A stretch of 64,000 nt of DNA from Physcia stellaris (taxonomy: Eukaryota; Ascomycota; Lecanoromycetes; Caliciales; Physciaceae). The position numbers and the translations under genes were made by a program. The notes beneath the pieces were generated by a model. The model had not been told where the DNA came from. It did no database searches and saw nothing but the letters and a program-made list of their open reading frames with translations. Of the stretch, positions 34,664 through 45,803 are shown in pieces (position 1 is the first letter of the stretch; the number at the start of each line of letters is the position of its first letter). Where the stretch lies: NCBI GenBank assembly GCA_018902385.1, contig JABSSW010000033.1, positions 186,001-250,000 of the forward strand. Direction: 5' to 3'.

Positions 34664-35061
34664 GGTGGGGATAGGGAAAGGGGGAGGGAGGGAAAGAGGG
34701 GGATGTGTGGATCGATGCTGGGAATGATGACGAGAGAGGAGGGGTGATGGGTGATGGCTGCCTGCTTATTTGGGGATTTGTGGGGATTGGAATGTTTGTA
34801 GGTTAGGCTAGCAGGAGGGACTTGGTGAATCTTCAGTATGCTATGCTTAAACAGTATTTTCTTCCCACAGCCTGATAAGCACGAAGTATTTTGAGATTTT
34901 TCTTTTCTGCGTCGAAACTGAGCACCGAAAGAACGTGAGAAAGGTGAGATCTTGACGGCTTCCTTCTGAGATAAATTAATAGCTTAACGATTCTATAAGT
35001 AGATCTTTACGACAATGCTTTCATTTTCAAGTCGGTTTACCTCGTCTTTACCGTCTCCGTG
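34664..35061. other. Intergenic spacer
   Basis: The first ~100 bases are a G/A-rich 3' flank (ggggg and gagagagg runs) of the small WxCC gene; the rest is AT-rich with nothing recognised. Confidence 0.4.
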
Positions 35062-35571
35062 CTCACTTTGTATACGACATCTCTGTTCCATCTAGTGTAT
35101 CTCAATTCAGCTTCAAGGCTCCGATTTATGTCTCCTGGATCGAACTGCTTTGGCCATGACAACACATCTCCGCGACCTCAGTGATCAGGTCAAGCCGGCT
35201 TTATGGAAACCTCCATTCGGGTAGAGTGGCCCTGGTTTACTATATCCGAGTCTCTCGGAACAGCTCTTCTCATCACAGCTATGACAGAGACTCGGCGACA
35301 GAAATTGTATATCTGGAAAACTTCCGAGCTGGCCATGTTATTTTATGGATTGGACTTAGCCTCAGATGAGATGTGCAAGATTAGCGAGATGGAAAGGGAC
35401 GCTGCTGAAATGAACGCTAATTTCTTTCAGATGCCCTGCTGGGCAGCATCAACTCTAATCGATTTCATAGCAGTGCCGACTATTTCTCTACTTACACGAT
35501 CTAATCACGATTTCGATGTCTACCTACAAGAAACTCCTCAAAAGAATTGTCGGGTCGTCACTTCAATCTAG
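35062..35571 (+). pseudogene. Fragment of an uncharacterised fungal family, probably degraded
   Basis: The best part is 35203-35571, with WPWFTISESLGTALLITAM, TETRRQKLYIWKTSELAMLF and YGLDLASDEMCKISEMERDA. This resembles a small lineage-specific Pezizomycotina family that I know only as hypothetical proteins (pattern EALGT..AITA..E.R...L.IWK...LALLFHGLD). The upstream stretch, LRFMSPGSNCFGHDNTSPRP, looks like the N-terminal part of the same family, but a TGA separates the two and no intron of normal size removes it. I therefore suspect a broken copy; an unusual splice could also explain it. Confidence 0.4.
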
Positions 35572-36583
35572 CTACATTTGGCAATTGGGCATCGATAGCA
35601 CCAGGGATCCCAAAGTGGATGCTAGATCCGATCCAAACGACAACATCCAAACACCAATTACTCCTTACATTTATTCGAAAGAGAATTCATAAAGCGTCAA
35701 GAAAGCAATGAATATCGGCCCCGGAAGCGATGCGGAATGGATGAAATATGAAAGTAAATTATAGAAGTAATTCATAGAAGCAAAGATCTCACAAGCAACC
35801 AGCCACAACCTATAACCAGAAAAGCCCACAGATTTCACTCAATACATCTGATCCTATTGGAGACTTCGCTAGCCCGCATGCAACTGCGCTGATCAACTTC
35901 CCCTCGTCTCCATCGACGCCCCCGCCCTTCCCACTCACACACAGTCTTCTCCATCGCAAGCCATCGAGCCGCTACCTGCCAGGGAGAGATCTTCAAAGCA
36001 GAAAACTCATTTGCTATAACAGAACTCCGATGTCGTGGACATGGCGGTTGCCAGTTGCGTAAAGATGGATCGGTTCATGGGGAGCTGGTCCTGATGGCCC
36101 ATGATTTTCGAGGCGTTCATTCTAGTCGGTGGATAGATGAGGATCTGGACCTGTATTTTGCCAGCATTTTCTCGGTTTCACGGGCTAAGGCTTTGAAAGA
36201 AGAGGGGTAAGACGCTATTTCATTCCAGGAAGGAGGAAATGTTGTGCACTCCCTCGTGATTTCGATCTATCTCCCAAAAGCAGAGATCTCTACAAATAGC
36301 AGCATGAAAATGAAAAAGATATTAAATCAACCTCCCTCACAAAAATCTCAACCCCAAAAAGACGCATGAATGCTGGATCGTCAAGAAAATGCTTGTTATA
36401 TTACAAGCGACCTTTCTGTTTCTTCTTTTGAGAGCTCGTTTCTTGTATCATAGTTTGATCGCGTAGGTAGGGGATGCTATTTGCTTGTTGGGGGTGTTTT
36501 CTTGCGTGGAGGATGCGCGCTGATTGGGGTGATTGTTGGAGGATTTATAGAGAAGGCTTTAGAGTCGTTAGGAGAAAGAGAAG

Positions 36584-37025
36584 AGAAAAAGATTGCGATT
36601 AAGATGGTCATGCTCTCTCCTTCCACATCTTCAAGCCACCTACAGAGCTTTTCTCGAAGTCGAGATTATCAGTATTTATTTTGGCCAGTTTGGTAGGCAG
36701 ATCTCTCCTTTTCTCAGTAATCTAGCACCCCACTTTTCCTGCTTTCTCCCTGCTCATTGCCTCAACCCACCCATCCCCTGAACCAGACCATCCCAACCTC
36801 CGCCCTTCTTCTATGGGAAAGGGGATGTTTAGGAGAAAAAGAAGGATAGGGAGATTGCAAGTAAGATGTATAAGCCACCGAAAGAGACTTTTTTGAAATC
36901 GGGGTTATTAGTACTTGTTTTTTTTTTTTTTCTTGTTTGGTTGGGTAAGTAGATCTCTCGTTCTGTTCAGTATTCTAGCACCCCCTTTTTCCTGCCTTCT
37001 CCCTACCCACCCTCTTTTCTAATTT
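36584..37025. repeat. Diverged direct duplication of noncoding DNA
   Basis: Two copies, about 36584-36775 and 36830-37025, are offset by roughly 240 bases. Shared landmarks in order are agaaaaaga, aagccacc, gagattatcagta/ggggttattagta, ttggtaggcagatctctc/ttgggtaagtagatctctc, ttctcagtaatctagcaccc/ttcagtattctagcaccc and ttcctgctttctccct/ttcctgccttctcccta. Each copy is followed by a C-rich stretch. No coding potential. Confidence 0.7.
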
Positions 37026-37463
37026 CTCTCTACACGTCCCTCTACCCAACCCTCCTGCCCATCCACGGATTTTCCTCTTTTCCCCGACCAGCCTGCTATA
37101 AAATCCCAGTCTTACCATCCCTATCCTCCACACGATTCCATTGGAAACACTCCCTCTCCCCAACCTCCAAGCTAATTCTCCATCGCCAAAGTGCAAAACG
37201 CACGATGCATAAATGAAGTTACAAAAAACGAGATAACCCGCACAAGAACGAGATGAAACGGCACAAACCCAGTATAAGATGCAGAGAACGAAGTACATGA
37301 TTAAGATGTGTGAAAAAGACTGAATTTCGAAACAGACAGATTTTCATGAAAGGAATTTCAGCTTATATGTGATTTAAAGTTATTATGTGGAAGCATGAAT
37401 TCGTGTATGAGAGTTGTGACCTCCTACAGTGTAATTTGAGGGGGTTTTCTTGAAGGGGTTTTG

Positions 37464-37550
37464 AGGGGGAGGGGGAAGGGGAAGGGGAAGGGGAAGGGGA
37501 AGGGGAAGGGGAAGGGGAAGGGGAAGGGGAAGGGGAAGGGGAAGGGGAAG
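37464..37550. repeat. (GGGGAA)n hexanucleotide tract
   Basis: After an irregular G-rich lead-in there are about 12 perfect units of GGGGAA. All bases are purines on the plus strand. Four-G runs with two-base spacers could form G-quadruplexes or triplex DNA. Confidence 0.9.
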
Positions 37551-38003
37551 GCTGGCTATCTATCTATCTCCAGCCTCTCACTTCCCGGACTCCAAGCCAA
37601 ACCCCAACAAAGTAGAAAAGGCGAGGGAATCTGGAAGAGCAACGGGGAAGAACGCTCGATAGATCTCCATAAATCTCGAGAAAGACGGGAAAAGATGAGA
37701 TAAGACAGTAGATAGTGGGAGACAAGAGAATCCAACGTAAACTCAGATATATCATCGAGCAGGCAAGTAAGTATTTCAAGCGAATCTATTGCAAGATTTG
37801 CTAACGTTAATAGGAGCTGTGCAATCCCCATTCAACCACTCCCGGATATCATCTATCTCTAAGATCTCATCTAGAAGGGAAATCCCATTCCCATCACCCC
37901 TCTCCCTCACCCCATCCAACAGCGCAAAGCAAGACCCCTTCCTTTTTCTCAACCACCCCCATACACCGTTCTCTCCCTCCTCCCTCAACATCTCAATCAC
38001 GAC

Positions 38004-39691
38004 TCAACCCCCTCCACCCCCTCCCCAACCCCCCAAACAACCAACTTTGAAACCCCTCATCGACCCAGCAATCGCCCCAGCCCTTCCCCCCTCCTCCTTC
38101 AACCTCCCATCCCTCTCCACCTGCGCAGCCCCATCCACCAAATGGTCGAAATCGCGCGTCGTCGCGCTCGCGGCCGTGAGGCGGTCGGCGCGGGGTTTGC
38201 GGAGGGCGGAGTAGCGGTGGAGGAGGGTTGGGATGTCGATTTTGGGGGGTGGTTGGGATGTTGGTGCTTGCGGTGTGGGAGGATGGGGTGGGGGAGGAAA
38301 GGAGGGGGTTGGCGAAGAGTTTACCGAGGATGTAGGCGTCTTCGAGGGCGGTGGCTGCGCCTTGGGCTCTATTTAGGGGTTGAATCTGTTAGCGCTTTTG
38401 TGGGGGGAGATAGTTGCGGTGGTGAGGGGTTGAGAATTGCGGTGGAGATGGAGAGAGGCGAATGGGGAATGGGGAAAGATGAAAGGGTAAGGGAGACGGA
38501 AAAGGAGAAAAGGGAAAAAAGACTCACAAACACGGCAAAGCAGCATGCGCCGCATCCCCCAACAGCGCCGCCCGTCCACTCGGATGCACCCAACTCTCCA
38601 GCGACGGACTCGTGCAAATCCTCCATTTCAGCACCTCCCCCCCAGGCGCCATCTCGAAAATCTTCCTCAGGCAGGGATCCCAGTCGCGCAAATGCGTCTG
38701 AGGTTCGCTGGTCGGAGCAGAAGCAGTGGTGACGGACTCGGGGAGGTCGTCGCTCTTGATGTAGACTACGTTTAGGAGGGTTCCGCTCTTCATCTGGTAG
38801 GTGACTGCGTGCGCTTTGGGACCCATCCAGATGTTGACGTCTGGCTCGAGGGCTAGGTGGCGGAGTTCGGGGTCTTGGGATTCGGCGAGGAGGGAGGTGG
38901 GGATGGTGACGCGGTAGGCGAGGTGGCCTGATGGCACGGCGGGAGAAGGGTGGCCGAGGAAGAGGGAGCGGGTGAAGGATTTGAGGCCGTCCGCGCAGAT
39001 GATGGCGTCGAAGGTGTAGGACTCGCTCGTGGTTTTGATTGTGGTGGTCTCGAAGTCTATGCCGCTGACTGTGGTGTCAAGGTGGATTGTGACGCCAAGG
39101 TTACGTGCTTCATTGACTAGGATTGCCAGATAATCTGCTCGATGTGCGATGAGGTACGGTACGCCATAAGTCTCCTCTATCGGCGCCATATCTTGACTAT
39201 AGAGAACGGATCCATCTTTGTAAGAGCGGAAGGAGTAATGTGCCACTCTGCTAGCTTTAGATTCAATTAGGGAGAGAAGGCCCCATTCCTTGAGAATACG
39301 AGTGCTGTTGGTTGGGACTTGGATCCCTGCACCGATCTGGCTTCGAAATCAGCATATCGCTATCATCCGAAGTCATATAAGCCTGGATGGATGGAATGAG
39401 CCAAACCTCAGTTAGCTCTTTGGCTTGTTCAAGAATAATGACGCGATCGCCAGCTCTTGCAATGGCTATGGCCGCAGCAACACCTCCAATTCCAGCACCA
39501 ATGATGCATACTGAGCATGTGTCTTTCATCAGCTTAGGTCCATCTTCAGTGATCCAAAGGGGGTTTTCAGGTGCTTCAGCAGTGTATGGCTGTACTTGGC
39601 TTGGTACTTGTGGTGTTGTAGAAGTCGTGAGCGTGTCAGCGATGAGGGGGATCTGAGACGTAGAGGCGCCGATATCATAGTGATTGAGCAT
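38004..39691 (-). CDS. FAD-dependent monooxygenase (salicylate-hydroxylase-like)
   Basis: Flavoprotein that hydroxylates a small, probably aromatic substrate using NAD(P)H. It starts at ATG 39689-39691. The dinucleotide-binding motif is VCIIGAGIGGVAAAIAIARAG followed by VIILEQAKELTE. An intron then joins IGAGIQVPTNSTRILKEWGL. Further marks are HRADYLAILVNEA, AIICADGLKS and the second FAD motif GRAALLGDAAHAALP. After an intron at about 38378-38533 the frame resumes AQGAATALEDAYILGKLF. The expected C-terminal helix (IPTLLHRYSALRKPRADRLT) is in another frame, reached either by an intron from GTAAAC near 38315 or by a one-base shift at the G-run near 38244. The end at 38004 assumes the intron. 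Sequence composition switches sharply near 38.15 and 38.68 kb. The substrate is unknown. Confidence 0.85.
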
Positions 39692-41044
39692 ATCGTTATA
39701 AGGTTCTGAAGCAGGTAATTGGTTTTCTAGGTGCCGAAACGTGGAAGCTGTAGGTTAATTTCTACTTGGTCGAAGTTCCGAATGTGAAATTGACAGCGAG
39801 AATAAGGATAGATAACGGTAAGGAAGAGTCGAGGTTCCACAGCGAGGCTTTTTTTGACAGGGTCTGCAAATAGCAAGATGCGCTATCAACGGGTCTTAAT
39901 CATTGAATGACACTGTAATCTTATCGTAGTCGTCCGAGACTGTTTTCCGGTAGAATTCTGGTTTAATGAAGCTTCGATAGCTGTTGTCAAGTTATTAGAT
40001 GAAGTACTACTGGTTCACCACAATACAAAAGGGAGTTTGATCAGAGTACCTCGAGGTAATTTAGTAAGGCTTATGGCAGATGATGGTGACGTATTACTTG
40101 TAGATTTGGTCGAGACCCAGGCGTTGATAGGAGCAGGAAATTCAAAAGAGTGGAGCGATGACTGAAAGAGAACGTCACGAACAGCCTCATGTAGCACCAA
40201 GACCCGCGGACACAAAGGGAGAGCCGATAAGAGATATCGACGAACCATGCGTTACCCAACCTCTGAGTCCAGGACAAGCCGGGATAGCAAGAGAACCCCA
40301 GACTCGATAGTCTTTCCAAATCGGGCTATCCTTTGTTCTGGTCTTGGAGGGCGATTTGAGCAGTAATGTGGGAATGAAATCGGCACTCAGGCTTGTTCCT
40401 GGCGAGTGCACCAGGATGTAAAGTAATGCTTGCTCCCCATTCTCTCTCTCCTTAACACACCCATTCAAAGCCGATGGCGATCAATCCCGATCGCTCACAA
40501 CGCACACAGGCAGAGTCTTGTTATCCTTATTCCCCTTTAAGCCTTCCCCCAACGTTCGTACCGCCTTTAAGCTAGCCCCAAAAACATTGCACTTCCAATG
40601 CCCACATTTTGAGCAGCGACAAGCCTAGCCGGCAGGCGAGAAAAGGGGGGACATAGAAACAGTATCAGTCAAATAGCTAAGCTGCCTCAGCATCAAAAAC
40701 TACCTCGAAGTCAGTCCATGAAGAGTCCAGTCATGGAACGGATACTCACCACGTAATCGGCGAGCCACCGTATGCCATACACGGCGTGTAAATAACATCC
40801 AGCTTAGTATCATACAAAAAAGGAAAAAACTACGCATCTCGAAAAGCCAAGGTAGGAACAGCAATCGGCACCAAATCAAGGAAATCTATCTCTATGCCTT
40901 TCAAACCAAACAAAATTAAACATTAAGACCATGATCCACTCCAGACCATGAAGCAGATACCTCTCACGACAGTAGAAAAAAACTTTTAGTCCCAGCATCA
41001 TTACAGCCTCAGTCTGTCACTGTCCCCTAATCCCAAGTCTGTAG
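39692..41044. other. Gene-free spacer
   Basis: About 1.35 kb with the FAD monooxygenase promoter on the left. Minus-strand frames at 40015-40468 overlap one another and show no domain. Nothing else noticed. Confidence 0.4.
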
Positions 41045-41441
41045 CTACTTCTTAGTTGGCTTTCCGCCAGAACTGCCCCCTTTCCCACCGGAACCTGTGG
41101 TTTTGCTGCTGGAAGCCTTGTCTTTCCCACTCGAATCAGTGGTTTTGCTGCCGGAAGCCTTGTCTTTCCCACTCGAATCAGGGGTTTTGCTGCTAGAAGC
41201 GACCCCTTTCCCCCCCAGAACCTGCGGTCCCACTACCGGAAGCGCCGCTGTTCCCACCAAAGCCAGCGGACGAAGGTGCAGTATCCGGGAATCTGGGTTT
41301 GCAGTTCTGGCAAAGTGCGGCTTCGTGGCGGCATTTGAAGCAGATGTCGTTGGACATAGCCTTCTTGCAACGGCAGCATTGGATTTTACCGCCCACGCGA
41401 GTATCCATATCGAAGCTTTGCTCGTCGAAAAAGAAGTCCAT
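41045..41441 (-). CDS. Small CxxC protein with Gly/Ser/Lys-rich tail; frame shifts at a G7 run
   Basis: It starts at ATG 41439-41441: MDFFFDEQSFDMDTRVGG, then KIQCCRCKKAMSNDICFKC and ALCQNCKPRF. The CC-x-C ... C-x-x-C ... C-x-x-C order matches the small WxCC family at 32-34.7 kb (here without the preceding Trp). A Gly/Ser-rich linker follows. The frame is lost at a run of seven Gs on the coding strand (plus-strand Cs near 41210-41216), where the first frame soon stops. The next frame continues the same low-complexity style with repeats SSGKDKASGSKTTD, SSGKDKASSSKTTG and ends GGKPTKK at 41045. A run of six Gs would keep one frame, so an assembly or replication slip is likely. Upstream TATATAAG lies 168 bases from the start. 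Confidence 0.65.
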
Positions 41442-41608
41442 AGTGAGGGGAATGTGGTTGTGGAAGTGTTCTGCACGTTTTAGTGGCTGTGTAATTGAAC
41501 GTTGCCCGGAGCTATAGACTCACTATATAATTGGTTATGGTAAAGGCGCCTGTTGCTGAATGCGGATGTGGAGACTGATGATCAGAAAAGCAGGATAGCG
41601 CAGGCCTC

Positions 41609-41616
41609 TTATATAG
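41609..41616 (-). promoter_or_regulatory. TATA box of the small CxxC gene at 41045-41441
   Basis: TATATAAG on the minus strand, 168 bases upstream of the ATG. A second TATATA-like site lies nearer, at 41524-41530. Confidence 0.45.
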
Positions 41617-41666
41617 CTGAGTCCGTGAAAATTTTTCCTCCATTGTGCTATGTGAATCTAGAGATC

Positions 41667-41990
41667 CGGTGGCTGTGGGTTTCAGTATTCATAGAATTCT
41701 CTCACGTTGAAGCTGGTTCAAACAACTCTGTCCGTGAATATGTTGAGGACGGAGCCTCGTATTGCCTGGTTCCTGTGGTCGATGCCACTCCTGACATCCA
41801 TTTAGGATCTTTGGGGCCTGTGAATGTCCTGATGGGTGGAAGATTCGGTGACTGTGGGTTTCAGTATTCATAAACACCTCTAACACTGAGGCTAGCTCAA
41901 ACAACTCTGCCCGTGAACATTGAAAACAGAAGCCTCGTATTACCTAGATAGAGTAGCCAATGCCAATCCTAACATCCATGTAGGAGCAAC
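41667..41990. repeat. Tandem duplication of ~180 bp noncoding DNA
   Basis: Copy 1 (about 41667-41845) and copy 2 (about 41847-41990) share gtgggtttcagtattcata, then ctgaggct/ttgaagct, tcaaacaactctg, ccgtgaa, gcctcgtattgcctgg/gcctcgtattacctag, gatgccactcctgacatcca/aatgccaatcctaacatcca and a final taggat/taggag. They have diverged by point changes and short gaps. No gene lies inside. Confidence 0.75.
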
Positions 41991-42557
41991 GAAAGCTTAA
42001 TCTCCGGAAAGCTACGGACGTGCTATCCAGCTCAATGTCAAGGTCATCCAAAAAAGCTCTCAGCAGCAACCACCTCCCACGGCCTTACGAAAGGAGAGAA
42101 AAAAAGTTGCAAAAGACACATGAGCCAGCCCGCTGAAGAATGTAGATTTGGTATAGGCAAATGTGTAGCGAAGTTACAACTCCAACGCATGCTAGGCCTT
42201 ACAACAAAGGGAAAAAAGTTACAAAACAAAAAGAAGAAAAAAGGTCCGCTCGCTGAGAGCTGCTATGTTAAGTGCCAGAAAACAGGTTTATTAAATACCT
42301 GGGAGCAACCGTTGTCGCTTTTTCCCCTCCCCACCCTCCTGAGGCTCCATGCCTTGCCTTTTTACAATATGCCAACTTATCCTTCCACTGGTGCTGTCGC
42401 CGCCGGTACCAAAGGGCGTTGCCAGCTATTGGGATTAAATATGATGAGTATTACAAGATTTAGCACAGCCAATCTATTACCGACGAGAATCGAAAGGAGA
42501 GCGCTCGCTAATGGTGATGATGATGCTTGCTGCTCGGGGTCCCTGCTTGGAAGGATG

Positions 42558-44589
42558 TTATAACGCTACATCTAGCACCAGGCTAACATCTCGGACTTGG
42601 CTGCCGGCGAGATCTTCGAGGACGGGAATGAGATCGAGGAGTTCATTATCGTGAGCGTCTGAGAACCAGCTGCTAATGGGGACGGCGTGTTGAGGGTGGA
42701 AGATGTATGATGTTGGAGAATTGTCAATGATGATTGTCTCGCGAAGGTCACGGCCAACTTGAGACAGATCCTTGACGTAGTTGCCACTGCAAAGCGAAGT
42801 TAGGAGGAACAGCGATTGGTGGATGACTGTCACTTACGCATGATTGTAACATGACTCTCTGAATAGCCGATGATGCACAACTTTATGGATATCTAGTTGA
42901 TCCAACAATGGATCACCATACTACCAAGCCAGGTCAACGATGGTCTAAAGAGAGGAGGTGCAGGACTATACCTTCGATACAGATGCTGTAAACACAACGA
43001 CTTCGTAAAGCTCACCGACGCGCTTCATGAACTGATCGACTCCAGGTCGTTTGATAACATAGACATTATGGTACTGACCCTCTATCTCGACGGGGATCGT
43101 AAAGTCGGCTTGATGAAGAATCTGTTGCATTTAGCTTTGCATTGGGGTATTCCAGAAGATGCATACTTTGAAACTACTATGCACTAATGTCTCATCCAAG
43201 TCCAGCACCAAACACTTCTTGCCCTGGAAGCGCGGCTGTATCGGCGGAAGCAGCCACTGTTGCCTTTCGGTGCCAGGACTTCGCTCACGCTGTGGCGTAG
43301 GACGAGCTTGACTATCACGTGGAGGTGGGGGCGGTAATGTTATTTGTGTTGTGCTCTCCTCCTTTTGTGGCTCGGCACTTCTTGTTGCTTCTTCAACCTC
43401 GGGCGCGATTGGAGGGGCCTCTGTCATCGCAATATCACTGTCGCGCTGCTCCTGTTGGGAAGTCCGGTCGTTGATAGCCTCACCTTGAATTGCGACGCTC
43501 TCTTCGGCAGGAATCGCTTGTGGTGGATTTGGCGGCAAAACGGAAGCAGGATCTTGAGAAGCTGACGGCGGGTCTTGCTGCGGCGTGACTTTCTCTGGAC
43601 TGGATGTACCCAACGCCGGTAGAGGTTGGCTTGGATTACTGCTTTGCTGTGTTACCCCTCTATCTGAAGTACTTCCTGTCTTAGCAGCCGTTGTGCTTTC
43701 AGTGATCACAGCCTCCTGCGACCGCCGAGTTACCATCTTTGGTTTCTCCGCGGCCTTTTGTTCCATGTATGGGGTTCCTCCGATTGTCTCCACTGGTGCT
43801 TCTGTGGACTCGGTAGCGGCCCCACTTGGACTTGTCTTTCCTAAAGGAGTAGCTTGTCGATCCCGATTCGCTTGTAGCACGTTCGCCTTCCTTGTAGGTA
43901 CAGCTGGTTCAGTGGCTTCAGGATTCGCATTGTCCGATGATCCACAACAATTCAGGAATGAGAGAAACTTCCCCTTCTTCGGCTTCGCAGTACTCGGCGA
44001 TACTGTCTGCTGACCCGCTTTCGATTTCTCTTGAGTAGTGAGACTTGGTCCCGCAGCTTTGTCGTACTTTGAATTTTTACTCGCAAGACTACCGCTGCGG
44101 CGCTTTTCCTTGATACTTTCTTTCGAGTCACGTCTTGAGGTAGATTTTAGCTCGTCGGAAACCTTCTCCGGTGCAGGAGCAGAGGTGAGCGTCTGGGCTT
44201 GAGAGTTGGATGAGGAGCGAATAGGTATCCCTGGTCCAGCTGATCCTGGGGACTGGAGCCCGTCCTTTGTCTCCGTCGGCACAGTCACATCATCTCCCAA
44301 TACAGGGCTATCTTCAAGTCTTCTTATGATGGCATTCGTTTCTTCGGGCGGGATAATCTCTGGCGCGGACGTGAATGAGGTGGGGCTGAGCGAGGGAGTG
44401 GTGAAGGTATCTATTCATCATCAGTGTTCTCGTGTGCCAGGAGGTGTAGAAAGTATTGAGGGGTGATCTACCTGGACTCGTCGGACTTGTCGCAACCGGG
44501 ATGTGCGGCTTCGAGTTGGAGAGGTCTTTTTCAACAGCTTTCGAGTTCGCTGCGTCCTCTGTTATTGTTTGCGCAGCCTCTGCATTCAT
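42558..44589 (-). CDS. Psr1/Psr2-like HAD-family plasma-membrane phosphatase
   Basis: Serine/threonine phosphatase of the SCP/NIF (FCP1-like HAD) class; yeast Psr1/2 act in salt-stress signalling at the plasma membrane. It starts at ATG 44587-44589. An intron joins ATSPTSPG to [13 protein letters not shown] long disordered Ser/Pro/Glu-rich region contains [15 protein letters not shown], whose paired cysteines may be palmitoylated like the Psr N-terminus. The catalytic domain begins [18 protein letters not shown], with the DxDxT nucleophile. Through further introns it continues [96 protein letters not shown] and ends LVLDVAL. All core motifs are present. An upstream open region (44719-45033) may be 5' UTR. 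Confidence 0.9.
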
Positions 44590-45803
44590 TGCTAGGCTAA
44601 TCTTCGGCTTCGGCGAGGCTACGGGTAGCCTATCGCACCACGAATCTGCCAATCCTACAACGCCTTTCTCCCCAGATATGGCTTTGTGTGGAGATCCGGA
44701 CTCTTGGACCAACGTGCGCTACCACCGAGACCCCTTGGCTTGTGAAAGGAATGAACCGAATGCGTTGCCACAGCCCTCCTCATATAGATGGATATGCGAT
44801 GAATAGCTCACAGGCAATACTATGGTAGGAATAAGCGGGCGTGTTGACGCCTTGTTCTGGGGAGGTTCAGCTTGCGACCGGGGAGGAAACGAGCCCACTT
44901 CACGCTGCAGGAGACTTTCACGTGCTTGTTGCGACCAAGATGGGAAGGGCGTTGTTGCTGGACCAGGAGTGCGAAGAGGGGATATGATTTTGCAGAGGTT
45001 CGAACGGAGCAGTTTCCCTGAGGGAGCAAACACGACGGGTCAGTAGTGTCACGATTGAAGATCTGGGATGGGGTGAGTCGCGAAGGGCCTCAGGGCTCTT
45101 CCAAGCCTTCAAGCCACACTGAGAGGTCCAATTTCCAGGGGCCCCGCTTACCAAATCACAAGCGAGCATCCACTAGAACTAGCCTCAGGATCACGAGACT
45201 AAAATCACGCTTTCACGTTCATGGAAAACAATGCTCCAAGTGCGCATGAAATTCGTGTTTAAAAACTTCGGATCATCAATGTGTTGATACTTTTATCAGT
45301 ATCACTTCAGCTTACTCTACGATACGGCCAATGTCATGACCTGATGATCGTCGTCCATGGCCCACAATGGAGGCCCGCATCCATCAGGGAAACTTGAGGC
45401 TTCTTCATCCGCAGAATGCCGCCAGCGGCGGGCGGCAAAAGCAAAGCGTGGCAGGCATTGTCCCAATCATCGTTCGGCGTCGCCCTCCTCCCCCTTGGTT
45501 CGGATGATTTAGTTGGTGACGGGAGATGAGCTAGAGACGGATTTGGTTTATCATGCGCCACATTACGGATGAGCTGTCGATGCATCAACGGTTGTCAACC
45601 TTCTTCACCATCGCTTCCCATCGCTGACGAGGACGTCGCAAACCCATGTTGTGCTTGCGGGAATCCTCCGATATGTTTCGGACTGGGAAGTCAAAATGTA
45701 AGCTTAAGTGTAGAACTACTCCAGAACGCGCGTGGATGCATGTGTTCGGTGTTAAGGGCGTCAAGCAAGGAGAGCATGCTGTATCTCTCCAGCGTTGCGC
45801 CTG
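44590..45803. other. Intergenic spacer
   Basis: About 1.2 kb upstream of the Psr-like gene and downstream of the GH18 gene. Several short frames on both strands have no family; the left half probably includes a long 5' UTR. No repeat was seen. Confidence 0.4.

Larger units (their letters stand above)
35572..38003. other. Gene-free region rich in simple sequence and duplications
   Basis: About 2.4 kb with no supported gene. It contains a duplicated block (36584-37025), a T15 run near 36918, a (GGGGAA)n tract (37464-37550) and a C-rich segment (37.85-38.0 kb) next to the end of the FAD monooxygenase. Open frames here are short or pure composition effects. Confidence 0.5.
41442..42557. other. 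Gene-free spacer with tandem duplication
   Basis: About 1.1 kb containing the promoter of the CxxC gene and a ~180-bp tandem duplication (41667-41990). It also has two related A-rich segments (near 42082 and 42199, each ggccttac...gttacaaaa-like). A plus-strand frame at 42120-42563 spans this and has no domain. Confidence 0.4.

Noticed and set aside
38142-38732. A plus-strand frame of 196 codons opposite the FAD monooxygenase
   Set aside because: It is an effect of G-rich sequence on the antisense strand of a well-supported gene.
42120-42563. A 147-codon plus-strand frame
   Set aside because: It covers A-rich repeated sequence and has no family similarity that I can see.
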